From Chromatiales bacterium (GTDB lineage: Bacteria; Pseudomonadota; Gammaproteobacteria; Xanthomonadales; SZUA-36): DNA of 64,000 nt. This document shows, piece by piece, positions 1 to 7,655 of this stretch (its first letter is position 1; every line of letters starts with the position of its first letter). The notes beneath the pieces are model-generated. The model saw only the letters and a program-made list of their open reading frames with translations. It was not told where the DNA came from and ran no database searches. The translations under genes were made by a program, and so were the position numbers. The stretch spans positions 38,395-102,394 of the forward strand of contig JAHEFS010000001.1 of assembly GCA_024640045.1 (NCBI GenBank), written 5' to 3'.

Positions 1-1441
1 TACTGTCGCGGAAGGGAAAAAATGCGTCGGAACCCATGACTGCGCCATCCAGTGGGAGCTTGGCTTCGGAAGCCTTCCAGGCGGCGATGCGGGCAGAATC
101 CACGCGGCTCATCTGACCGGCGCCGACACCGAGGGTGCGCCCGCCGCTGGCGTAGACAATGGCATTGGACTTGATCATGCGCACCAGCTTCCAGGCAAAC
201 AGAAGATCGAGCCATTCCTGGTCCGTAGGTGCCCTGTCGCTGACGCATCGGCAATCAGAACGCTCGATCCGGCCCTGGTCGTACTGTTGAATAAGCAGGC
301 CGCCAGCCACCTTGTGGTAGCTGAGCCGATTGCCGGCATCGGCCGCGGGCTGGCCGCGAAGCACGCGCACGTTGGGCTTTGCCGCCAGCACGGACAAGGC
401 GTCCTCGGCGTAGGAGGGCGCCGAAATGACCTCGACGAACTGCTTTTCGATGATGCTGGCAGCCGTCTCGGCATCAAGTTGCTGGTTGAATGCAATGATG
501 CCGCCGAAGGCGGAAACGGGATCCGTTTCGAAAGCTCTCAGGTAAGCCTCGAGTGCGGTATCGGCCTGGGCGGCACCGCATGGATTGGCATGTTTGACGA
601 TGACGCAGGCCGGGTCTCCATGGAACTGGTGGACACACTCGATGGCGGCGTCGGCGTCGGAGATATTGTTGTACGAAAGCTCTTTGCCCTGGAGTTGCTC
701 AGCCCAGCCGGGCAGGGTTCCGCCGGCATCGCCAGCGACAAAAAAGGCGGCCTTCTGGTGCGGGTTTTCGCCGTAGCGCATCGTCTGCACACGGTTAAAT
801 TGCGGTGTATGGATGACCGGCAGACCGTCCGGGGCTTTGCCCTCGGGTCCACGCTGACTGAGGTAGTCGGCCACCATGCCATCGTAGCGAGCTGTGTGGG
901 CGAAGGCGCTGACCGCCAGGCGATAACGGGTGGACTCCGACACCGCGCCTGCGGACTGCAGTTCAGACAGCACGGCCTGGTAGTCTGACGAATCGGTGAC
1001 GATACTGACCCGAGCGTGATTCTTAGCCGCCGCCCGCACCATCGTCGGCCCGCCGATATCGATATTCTCGATGGCGTCAGCCAGGCTGCAGTCGGGGTTG
1101 GCGGTTACCTCGGCAAAGGGGTACAGGTTGACGATGACCAGTTCGAACGGCTCGATACCATGCTCAGCCATCACTCCGGCGTCCTGATCGCGGCCCAGAA
1201 TACCGCCGTGTACTTTCGGATGCAGGGTCTTGACCCTGCCGTCCATGATCTCGGGGAACCCGGTATGTTCACCGACCCCGGTGACGGCAACGCCACCGTC
1301 TCTTAGCAGGCGCGCGGTTCCACCCGTGCTGAGCACGGTGAAACCGAGACTTTCGAGGCCTTGGGCAAACTCCAGGATACCGGTCTTGTCGGAAACACTG
1401 ATCAAAGCGAGACGCCTTTCAGGCGCGGCTGAAGGGTTCAT
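1..1441 (-). CDS. purH: Bifunctional AICAR formyltransferase / IMP cyclohydrolase (3' end beyond window)
   Basis: PurH performs the last two steps of de novo IMP synthesis: formyl transfer from 10-formyl-THF to AICAR, then ring closure. Reading the minus strand from the ATG at 1441 gives 480 codons without a stop, so the C-terminus lies outside the window. The N-terminus has the MGS-like cyclohydrolase domain (LISVSDKTGILEFA, STGGTARLL, GGPTMVRAAAKN). The transformylase part follows, with the catalytic KHANPCG motif, YGENPHQ, and the KSNAIVYA and GAGQMSRVDS motifs. It lies downstream of fis on the same strand, as in many gammaproteobacteria. A GGAG about 11 nt before the ATG supports the start. 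Identification is very secure. Confidence 0.97.
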   Translation of the reverse strand, partial: MNPSAAPERRLALISVSDKTGILEFAQGLESLGFTVLSTGGTARLLRDGGVAVTGVGEHTGFPEIMDGRVKTLHPKVHGGILGRDQDAGVMAEHGIEPFELVIVNLYPFAEVTANPDCSLADAIENIDIGGPTMVRAAAKNHARVSIVTDSSDYQAVLSELQSAGAVSESTRYRLAVSAFAHTARYDGMVADYLSQRGPEGKAPDGLPVIHTPQFNRVQTMRYGENPHQKAAFFVAGDAGGTLPGWAEQLQGKELSYNNISDADAAIECVHQFHGDPACVIVKHANPCGAAQADTALEAYLRAFETDPVSAFGGIIAFNQQLDAETAASIIEKQFVEVISAPSYAEDALSVLAAKPNVRVLRGQPAADAGNRLSYHKVAGGLLIQQYDQGRIERSDCRCVSDRAPTDQEWLDLLFAWKLVRMIKSNAIVYASGGRTLGVGAGQMSRVDSARIAAWKASEAKLPLDGAVMGSDAFFPFRDS

Positions 1442-1517
1442 AGTCTATTAGCTCCGGCTCTTTGGTACGTCAGGTAACGGGTGTCGAAAACCCGCCGTGG
1501 TCGATCCTGCGTGCACC

Positions 1518-1546
1518 ATTATACGCAGTCACCGAAGCCGTGTGAT
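1518..1546 (-). promoter_or_regulatory. Candidate sigma-70 promoter for purH
   Basis: On the minus strand a perfect TATAAT (1523 to 1518) lies 17 bp downstream of ATCACA (1546 to 1541, 4 of 6 matches to TTGACA), inside the 3' end of fis. Transcription would start near 1511, giving a leader of about 70 nt before the purH ATG. The leader holds a short CGGGT/ACCCG hairpin. It would let purH be expressed independently of fis. Inference from sequence only. Confidence 0.4.
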
Positions 1547-1807
1547 GGTCTGCTTTTTCCCTTGGCGAATGTTGTAACGGCGAATCCGGGTGCGCAGGGT
1601 ATTGCGGGTCATACCCAGAATCCGCGCGGCGCGTGACTGGTTGCCCCGGGTAAACTTGAGCACCTCCTCGATGAGAGGGGGTTCAACCTCCGAGAGCAGC
1701 TTACGATAGACATGTTCCGGTTCCGTGTTGCCCATGTCGAGCAGGAACTGGTTGATCGTTTTCCGGACCTCTTCCTTCAGCGGGGTGCTTTGTGATTTCT
1801 TCACCAT
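1529..1807 (-). CDS. fis: Nucleoid-associated DNA-binding protein Fis
   Basis: A 92-residue Fis-family protein that bends DNA and modulates transcription of growth-related genes. The C-terminal helix-turn-helix is clear (GNQSRAARILGMTRNTLRTR), preceded by the conserved PPLIEEVLKFTRGN segment; the N-terminus (MVKKSQSTPLKEEVRK) corresponds to the beta-hairpin arm and first helix. The start at 1807 gives a normal Fis length; an upstream in-frame ATG at 1861 would add 18 residues without similarity. Fis usually follows dusB; here dusB is absent and a DUF3426 gene lies immediately upstream. Confidence 0.93.
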   Translation of the reverse strand: MVKKSQSTPLKEEVRKTINQFLLDMGNTEPEHVYRKLLSEVEPPLIEEVLKFTRGNQSRAARILGMTRNTLRTRIRRYNIRQGKKQTITRLR

Positions 1808-1891
1808 GACGGTTTTGCGTGCATTTTCAGTCCGGGTAGCCTGGGCGGGAAAAGGTAGCACACTGAAAGCGCCCGCGCACCATTGGACAAA

Positions 1892-2611
1892 TCAGAGAAA
1901 GCGGATTTCGAAACCGACGGCCCGCTCTCCCGGACTGGCGAACTCCAGCAGAACGGGCACATGCACCCTTGACCTGAGGAGGTCCGAGTCTGACCCGCGC
2001 CCAGGCAGATATTCGGTGGCGGTAAAGTCACGCCGAGCGACTGGTTTTCCTGCCAGGTCCAGTAACGTCAGCTCCAGCACAGGCCAGGATTGCGCCCGCT
2101 CGGCATGATTGACGAACGTGGCGCTGAGTACCAGGACGCCGGCCCGCGTCGGATGGGCGTGTAAATCTCGACTGACGACGTGTAACTGGCCCGTATCCCT
2201 GAACGACAAATCCGGCTCTGCCTGAACGAGTTGAAAATGCTGCAGCAACGCCTGCGCCTGCGGCCATGTGTCGATATCGGCCCTGAATGTCCAGCCCAGG
2301 TGCACCAGCGTGCCCAGTGCCAGGAGCAAGCTCAACGCCAGCCAGTGGCCCCGTTTTTCATCCCCCCTGAAATGGACGTGGGCAGGCCCGAACGGCGCGG
2401 CCAGTTCCTGCTTGCTACCCAGTACCGGAGGCCGGTAACGCGTGCCAGCCGGTGGCGGAGTGTCGCCCGTATCAGGCCACTCATCGAACAGTTGCTCCAG
2501 GGCATCGAACTTCTGCCCGCAGCGCCCGCAGCGCACGGTGCCGCGCGAGTGGGCCAGGGTGACGGCATTGAGGACGTGAGCAGAGTCACATTCCGGGCAG
2601 CGTGTGTACAT
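1892..2611 (-). CDS. DUF3426 / MJ0042-type zinc-ribbon membrane protein
   Basis: A 239-residue protein with an N-terminal MJ0042-type zinc finger: Cys5-x2-Cys8 and Cys28-x2-Cys31 in MYTRCPEC...VRCGRCGQ. A single hydrophobic segment follows around residue 90 (HWLALSLLLALGTLVHLGW), then a C-terminal DUF3426 domain (residues about 130-239) ending in GERAVGFEIRFL. In related genomes this family sits between prmA and dusB-fis. Its biochemical role is unknown; the architecture suggests a cytoplasmic metal-binding head on a membrane-anchored extracytoplasmic domain. The family call is confident, the function is not. Confidence 0.85.
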   Translation of the reverse strand: MYTRCPECDSAHVLNAVTLAHSRGTVRCGRCGQKFDALEQLFDEWPDTGDTPPPAGTRYRPPVLGSKQELAAPFGPAHVHFRGDEKRGHWLALSLLLALGTLVHLGWTFRADIDTWPQAQALLQHFQLVQAEPDLSFRDTGQLHVVSRDLHAHPTRAGVLVLSATFVNHAERAQSWPVLELTLLDLAGKPVARRDFTATEYLPGRGSDSDLLRSRVHVPVLLEFASPGERAVGFEIRFL

Positions 2612-2678
2612 GGCTCAGGGTGAGGGCAGGCTGGCCCAAAAACGAAACCGGACGAGTCGGTTCAGGTAAGGCACTGGC

Positions 2679-3365
2679 TCAGGTATTGTTCTCACCGGTC
2701 GCCGTGTCCGCTGTGGCCTCATCCTCGGGTCCGTCACCGTTCAGGTAACGGTAGCGGTTCAGTTCCGACATGAAGATTTCTCGGATTTGCGCCTCCCTCT
2801 TGTCCAGATTGGCTTTCGAGCGCGCACCCTGGCGCAAGCGCCCCCGCAATTGCTTGATCTCATCGCTGATGGTGGCATCAATGGGTAGGCCGGCGCGTTG
2901 ACGATCAGCGGCTTCGCGGATCTGGCCGTTGAGAGAAGCCACGACGCTGAGACGGCTTTGTTCGATCAGGCGGGCGTCGTAGGCGAGATTGTCGACCTCG
3001 ACCTGCATGGCGTCCAGAATCTCTTCTTCCGAGCGATACTTCAGCACCAGCAAACGGTCCGCACGCATCTGTTTTTCATGGGCGGCAATTTCGGGGTCAA
3101 CCTTGTTTTTTTCCTTTTGGACCTGTTCCAACGTCGGCTCGGGCGCGGTCGGGTCATCAATGGACCTGATGACTATTCCGTTCTGGAGGATTTGGTGCGG
3201 GCGGTTGGCGTACTCCGCTGGCAAAGTGCTGTCGTAGTGCACCTCACCTTTCTCATCGACCCAACGGTAAACGAGTTGCGCCATCGCCGGGGCGGCGGGC
3301 AGCAACAGGCACGCCGCGAGTGCCGCAAACATCCATGGCCGGTAGGCCTTGCTAGGTGCAACCAT
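2679..3365 (-). CDS. DUF4124 domain-containing exported protein
   Basis: A 228-residue protein with a signal peptide (FAALAACLLLPAAPAMA, cleavage near AMA-Q) followed by the DUF4124 core (VYRWVDEKGEVHYDSTLP). The rest is predicted alpha-helical and charged, with coiled-coil character (LEQVQKEKNKVDPEI, IKQLRGRLRQGARSK). The chosen ATG at 3365 overlaps the 3' end of pyrE by 14 bp, implying co-transcription. A downstream start at 3332 (MFAALAAC) is equally possible because no clear ribosome-binding site is seen. Function unknown; probably periplasmic. Confidence 0.75.
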   Translation of the reverse strand: MVAPSKAYRPWMFAALAACLLLPAAPAMAQLVYRWVDEKGEVHYDSTLPAEYANRPHQILQNGIVIRSIDDPTAPEPTLEQVQKEKNKVDPEIAAHEKQMRADRLLVLKYRSEEEILDAMQVEVDNLAYDARLIEQSRLSVVASLNGQIREAADRQRAGLPIDATISDEIKQLRGRLRQGARSKANLDKREAQIREIFMSELNRYRYLNGDGPEDEATADTATGENNT

Positions 3366-3996
3366 AACGATCACGATAGCGCCGAATCGCCGCGATGTCG
3401 AACTCTTCCCGGCCATTGCGTTCCAGGTAAACGATGAGGTCATTGAGCCCGGCGATGGCGATGACGTCAATACCGAATTCAGCCGTTACCTCCTGCGCGG
3501 CCGATTGATCGCTCTGACCACGTTCCTGGCGGTCCAGCGCGATGGCGACAGCTGCCGTGTGCGCACCTGCGCCTTCGATCCAGCCGATCGACTCGCGGAC
3601 CGAAGTGCCGGCGGAAATGACATCGTCGATGATCATGACGCGCCCACTGAGCGGCGCGCCGACCAGGAAGCCACCTTCGCCATGGTCTTTTGCCTCCTTG
3701 CGGTTGTAGGCGTAAGGCACGTTGCGGCCATGCTGGCTGCTGAGAGCGATGGTGGCCGCTGCAGCCAGCGGTATGCCTTTGTATGCTGGCCCGAACAGCA
3801 TGTCGTAAGCGATACCGGAGGCTTGGATCGCGGCTGCGTAGCAGTCGCCCAGGCGCTTGAGTGAATCGCCGTCGTCGAAACCGCCCGCATTGAAAAAATA
3901 GGGGCTGACCCGGCCCGATTTCAGGGTGAATTCGCCGAATTTGAGATTGCCCTTGGCCAGCGCCAAGTCAAAGAATTTTTCCTGGTGGTCCTGCAT
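3352..3996 (-). CDS. pyrE: Orotate phosphoribosyltransferase
   Basis: PyrE (214 aa) joins orotate to PRPP to make OMP in pyrimidine synthesis. The PRPP-binding loop VMIIDDVISAGTS is complete, and the N-terminal FGEFTLKSGRVSPYFFNAG and the YNRKEAKDHGEGG loop are typical. The start at 3996 (MQDHQEKFFDLAL) is preceded by a GAGAAG at SD distance and matches the family N-terminus; the longer frame to 4095 is unsupported. It is divergent from the exonuclease III gene, the same neighbourhood as pyrE-crc in Pseudomonas. Confidence 0.96.
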   Translation of the reverse strand: MQDHQEKFFDLALAKGNLKFGEFTLKSGRVSPYFFNAGGFDDGDSLKRLGDCYAAAIQASGIAYDMLFGPAYKGIPLAAAATIALSSQHGRNVPYAYNRKEAKDHGEGGFLVGAPLSGRVMIIDDVISAGTSVRESIGWIEGAGAHTAAVAIALDRQERGQSDQSAAQEVTAEFGIDVIAIAGLNDLIVYLERNGREEFDIAAIRRYRDRYGCT

Positions 3997-4063
3997 GTCT
4001 TCTCGTCGAGGGTGCGGTTTCCTGAGTATCGCCCCGTACAGGCCGCTATGCAACGCAGCCACC

Positions 4064-4100
4064 ATGACAAGGCGGGCGGGGGCGGGTATGCTCACGGCCC
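4064..4100 (+). promoter_or_regulatory. Candidate promoter giving a near-leaderless xthA transcript
   Basis: ATGACA (4064-4069) and TATGCT (4087-4092) are spaced by 17 bp in the pyrE/xthA divergent gap. The predicted start (about 4099-4101) coincides with the ATG at 4101, and no Shine-Dalgarno sequence precedes that ATG. The -10 matches only 4 of 6 positions, so this is tentative. Confidence 0.3.
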
Positions 4101-4895
4101 ATGAGAATTATCACGCTCAATGCCAATGGAATCCGCGCAGCGGCCCGTAAAGGTTTCTTCGACTGGATGGCCCGCCAGGATGCGGATGTGGTCTGCATCC
4201 AGGAAACCAAGGCCCAGGTTCACCAGTTGACTGATCCGGTCTTCCGGCCCGAGGGCTATCACTGCTACTACCACGATGCGCTGAAACCCGGTTACAGCGG
4301 TACGGCGGTCTATTCTCGGCATGAACCCGACGCAGTACAACACGGCCTCGGCTGGGACGTGATGGATAACGAAGGCCGCTGGTTGCAGGTCGATATCGGC
4401 GGCTTGAGCGTGGTCTCCCTGTACCTGCAGTCGGGGTCCTCCAGTGATGAGCGCCAGCAAGTCAAATATCGCGCCATGGATTACCTCGAGCCCCTCCTGC
4501 GCAAAATGGCCAGCGACGGCCGGGAGTACCTGATCTGCGGTGACTGGAATATCGCGCATAAGAAGATTGACCTGAAAAACTGGCGGGGCAACCAGAAGAA
4601 CTCGGGCTTTCTGCCGGAAGAACGTGCATGGATGAGCGAGCTGTTTGGGAAGTTCGGTTGGGTGGATGCCTTTCGGGTGGTCGACCCGCGGGAAGAACAA
4701 TACACATGGTGGTCCAACCGCGGACAGGCGTGGGCCAACAATACCGGGTGGCGTATCGATTACCAGGTGGTCACCCCTGGGGTGGCGGCCGCCGCCAGGG
4801 CAGCTGACATCTACCGGGACGAGCGCTTTTCCGACCACGCGCCGCTGACGTTGGATTATGCGTTTGACATCAGAGCCGGCAGGAAGCCTGCTTGA
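4101..4895 (+). CDS. xthA: Exonuclease III-family AP endonuclease (Crc-locus homologue)
   Basis: A 264-residue endonuclease/exonuclease/phosphatase-fold protein. The metal and catalytic signatures of exonuclease III are present: LNANGIRAA near the start, CIQETKA (Glu), CGDWNIAHKKIDLKNWR (Asp and Asn), and SDHAPLTLDY (Asp-His) near the end. Expected role is base excision repair at abasic sites and 3'-damaged ends. Its place next to pyrE is that of Pseudomonas crc, whose product has lost these residues; the gene here keeps them and should be a real nuclease. It overlaps the following permease gene by 4 bp. Confidence 0.9.
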   Translation: MRIITLNANGIRAAARKGFFDWMARQDADVVCIQETKAQVHQLTDPVFRPEGYHCYYHDALKPGYSGTAVYSRHEPDAVQHGLGWDVMDNEGRWLQVDIGGLSVVSLYLQSGSSSDERQQVKYRAMDYLEPLLRKMASDGREYLICGDWNIAHKKIDLKNWRGNQKNSGFLPEERAWMSELFGKFGWVDAFRVVDPREEQYTWWSNRGQAWANNTGWRIDYQVVTPGVAAAARAADIYRDERFSDHAPLTLDYAFDIRAGRKPA

Positions 4896-6148
4896 TTCAG
4901 AAATCACGCCCCTGGCAGGAGGTTTTGTTCACGCGCAGAATGCTGACCTGCGTGTTCCTGGGTTTCAGTTCGGGTATGCCGCTTTTCGTGTTGGTCTCGC
5001 TGGTCCCGGCCTGGCTGAGAAGCCACGAGGTGGACCTCGCCACCATCGGCCTGTTTGCGCTGGTTGGATTGCCCTATACCTGGAAGTTCCTGTGGTCACC
5101 CTTGATGGATCGCTACAAACTGCCGTTCCTGGGCAGACGACGCGGCTGGGCCCTGGTGACGCAGCTGGGCCTGTTGTTGTCCATTGGCGGACTGGGACAC
5201 TTCAACCCGGCGGTTTCCCTCGACAGCATCGTAATCGTGGTTTTCCTGGTGGCCGTTTTTGGCGCCAGCCAGGATATCGTTATCGATGCCTACCGCCGTG
5301 AATTGCTGGCTGATGACGAGTTGGGCACTGGCACCTCGATCTGGGTCAATGCTTACCGTTTGTCAGGGCTGGTGCCCGGGTCGTTGGCGCTGATCATGTC
5401 CGACCACTTTTCCTGGATCGTGGTTTACTGGACGACCGGTGCGTTCATGGCCATTGGGGTCATCACGACCCTGATGATTCCGGAAGTCAGCGACGACCGT
5501 CTCGCACCGCACTCATTGCGACAAGCCGTAGTCGAGCCTTTCGTCGAGTTCTTCCAGCGCGACGGCATCCGCAGTGCTCTGGCGATCCTGGCCTTCCTGT
5601 TCCTGTACAAGTTGGGGGATAACATGGCCACGGCCCTGGCAACGCCGTTCTATCTCGATATGGGCTACTCGCGCAGCGAGATCGGTTCCGTGGCAAAAAT
5701 TGCAGGGCTTTGGGCCAGCATTGCCGGTGGCGTGTTGGGCGGGATCGTCATGCTACGGCTGAGTATCAACCGGGCTCTGTGGCTGTTCGGATTCGTCCAG
5801 CTGGCGACCATCCTGCCCTACGTATGGCTCAGCCAGGCGGGGCATACCCTGGTCGGACTGTTCGTTGTCGTCAGTGGTGAGTACCTTGGCGTCGGTCTTG
5901 GCGCCATCGCGCTGACCGCTTACATGGCGCGGGAAACGAGCCGCGCTTTTACCGCCACGCAGTTCGCGCTGTTCAGCAGTTTTATCGCGGTGCCGCGGAC
6001 CATTGCCAACGCTTCCACGGGATTTATCGTTGAAGCGCTGGGCTGGACCGTGTTTTACGTGATGTGTGCCCTGGTCGCGATTCCAGGCATGTTGTTGCTG
6101 CTCAAGGTCGCGCCATGGCGCGACCCGGGATTGGGCAAAAGGCCCTAA
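4892..6148 (+). CDS. AmpG-like muropeptide permease (MFS)
   Basis: A 418-residue, roughly 12-helix major facilitator protein. The N-terminal signature (VFLGFSSGMPLFVLVSL, TIGLFALVGLPYTWKFLWSPL, DRYKLPFLGRRRGW) matches AmpG, which imports GlcNAc-anhydroMurNAc peptides during peptidoglycan recycling. It starts with TTG at 4892, overlapping the xthA stop as TTGA and preceded by AGGAAG. An internal ATG at 4940 would cut into the conserved N-terminus. It converges on a minus operon encoding AnmK and an M23 peptidase, which supports the recycling role. Exact substrate unproven. Confidence 0.85.
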   Translation: MIQKSRPWQEVLFTRRMLTCVFLGFSSGMPLFVLVSLVPAWLRSHEVDLATIGLFALVGLPYTWKFLWSPLMDRYKLPFLGRRRGWALVTQLGLLLSIGGLGHFNPAVSLDSIVIVVFLVAVFGASQDIVIDAYRRELLADDELGTGTSIWVNAYRLSGLVPGSLALIMSDHFSWIVVYWTTGAFMAIGVITTLMIPEVSDDRLAPHSLRQAVVEPFVEFFQRDGIRSALAILAFLFLYKLGDNMATALATPFYLDMGYSRSEIGSVAKIAGLWASIAGGVLGGIVMLRLSINRALWLFGFVQLATILPYVWLSQAGHTLVGLFVVVSGEYLGVGLGAIALTAYMARETSRAFTATQFALFSSFIAVPRTIANASTGFIVEALGWTVFYVMCALVAIPGMLLLLKVAPWRDPGLGKRP

Positions 6149-6522
6149 CGGGCCATGCGCGCCTCGAAGCCAAACGGTAACAGGGCCAGTCGTGTCATTT
6201 TCAGGTGTTGCGCCGCGAACGGCAGCCCAATGATGGTGATGGCGAAAAACAGCGCCATGATCAGGTGAAAGACAGCCAGTTCCAGACCGGGCAAAAGGAT
6301 CCAGATAATGTTCATCAGGACCGCAACGGCGCCGCCTGGGGGTTCCTTCTCACGAATTTCGCGGCCGAAGGGCGCTGCGGCCAGCCCGGCCAGCCGGAAA
6401 CAGGCAATGCCGAATGGAATGCCGATGATGGTGATGCACAGGATGAGGGCACCCAGCAGGTAGAGAAAGAACAGGACAAACCCGCCAAGCAGAAACCAGA
6501 GTATGTTCAGGGGGAGTGACAT
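6145..6522 (-). CDS. yccF: YccF-domain small membrane protein
   Basis: A 125-residue, highly hydrophobic protein with two repeated YccF motifs (CITIIGIPFGIACFRLAGLAAAPFG and the ITIIGLPFAAQHLKMTRLALLPFG repeat). The start at 6522 has an excellent AGGAGG 4 nt upstream; an ATG at 6543 lacks this and overlaps anmK. It is last in the M23-anmK-yccF operon, 17 nt after anmK, and overlaps the convergent ampG-like stop by 4 bp. Function of the family is unknown; it probably resides in the inner membrane. Confidence 0.88.
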   Translation of the reverse strand: MSLPLNILWFLLGGFVLFFLYLLGALILCITIIGIPFGIACFRLAGLAAAPFGREIREKEPPGGAVAVLMNIIWILLPGLELAVFHLIMALFFAITIIGLPFAAQHLKMTRLALLPFGFEARMAR

Positions 6523-6539
6523 GGGGCCTCCTGGCATGT

Positions 6540-7655
6540 TCACGTGTGATTGGGGTGGTGGACTTCGCCCAGCAGTACCGGTTCGCGCGCCCCGGTGATC
6601 AGGCGGGTGTCCTGCCGGCGTTCAGCCAGTCGTTCGCGTGCCAGCCAGGCGAACAGCACGGCTTCCACCCAGTCGGGGTGCATGCCGTGCTGGCTGGTGG
6701 GCTCGACCCGAGTATCCGGAAGGAGCGCAGCAATCCTGCCCAACAGGTCGGTATTATGGGCGCCGCCCCCGCAGACCAGCAGGCGCGCCACGGACCCGGC
6801 ACTCTCACTGACAGCCTGGGCGACCGTTCGCGCAGTCAGTTCGGACAGGGTGCACTGGACGTCTGCTGGCAATGCGGGGTGATTCCGCAGGAAGGGCTCC
6901 AGCCAGGCGCGGTTGAAGTATTCCAGCCCCGTGCTTTTGGGGGCGGCGCGGGCGAAGTAGGGATCGGACAAAAGGTCACGCAACAAGTCGGGCACCGGGC
7001 GGCCGCTGGCGGCCCACTCGCCATTCTCGTCGAAATCCAGGCCACGTTCCTGGCGGATCCACAAATCCAGCAGGCAGTTGGCCGGCCCGCTATCGTGCCC
7101 CCGCGTGCGGCCGTCGGCGGAAATGAAGGTGATGTTGGCGATGCCGCCCAGATTGAGAACGGCGCGCTCCTCATCAGAACGGAAGAACAACCTGCGGTGC
7201 AGCAGCGGCGCCAGTGGCGCCCCCTGGCCGCCTGCCTCCAGATCAGCCTGGCGAAAGTGGCTGACGACCGTGGCCCGTGTACTGCGCAGCAGAACCTGTG
7301 GACTGCCCAGCTGGATGGACCGAGGGGGATCCGCGTCGGGCGCGTGCCAGACCGTCTGGCCGTGGGAACCGATCGCGCTGATGTCCCGCATTTCGATGCC
7401 GGCCTCCTCGCTGACTTTTCGGGCAGCCTTGGCGAAATGGCGGCCGAGAAACTCGTCCAGCATTCCACCCGCGGCCTCCCTGGGTTCACGGCCGGAAGCC
7501 AGCAGATCTTCAAGTTCGGATGCAATGGGCTCCCCGTAAGGCAGCGTCAGCGCATGCAGTAATCGCGGCTCTTCGTCTTCGAACAGCACCAGGGCGGCGT
7601 CGACACCATCGCGACTGGTACCTGAGATCAACCCAATGAAGTAGCCCTGTGTCAC
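6540..7655 (-). CDS. anmK: Anhydro-N-acetylmuramic acid kinase
   Basis: AnmK (371 aa) cleaves the anhydro ring of 1,6-anhydroMurNAc while phosphorylating it to MurNAc-6-phosphate in cell-wall recycling. The ATP-binding SGTSRDGVDA is at residues 11-20; SHGQTVWH, VVSHFRQADLEAGGQGAPL, NLGGIANIT and the phosphate loop VCGGGAHN are all present. It starts with GTG at 7655, overlapping the M23 peptidase stop as GTGA, so the two are translationally coupled. The nearby AmpG-like permease would supply its pathway with muropeptides. Confidence 0.96.
   Translation of the reverse strand: MTQGYFIGLISGTSRDGVDAALVLFEDEEPRLLHALTLPYGEPIASELEDLLASGREPREAAGGMLDEFLGRHFAKAARKVSEEAGIEMRDISAIGSHGQTVWHAPDADPPRSIQLGSPQVLLRSTRATVVSHFRQADLEAGGQGAPLAPLLHRRLFFRSDEERAVLNLGGIANITFISADGRTRGHDSGPANCLLDLWIRQERGLDFDENGEWAASGRPVPDLLRDLLSDPYFARAAPKSTGLEYFNRAWLEPFLRNHPALPADVQCTLSELTARTVAQAVSESAGSVARLLVCGGGAHNTDLLGRIAALLPDTRVEPTSQHGMHPDWVEAVLFAWLARERLAERRQDTRLITGAREPVLLGEVHHPNHT

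Noticed and set aside
287-988. Long plus-strand open frame of 233 codons
   Set aside because: It is antisense to purH, whose motifs are unmistakable. Long shadow frames are expected at this GC content, and the translation has no family signature.
4092-4907. Minus-strand open frame of 271 codons
   Set aside because: Antisense to the exonuclease III gene over its whole length; no SD, no recognisable domain.
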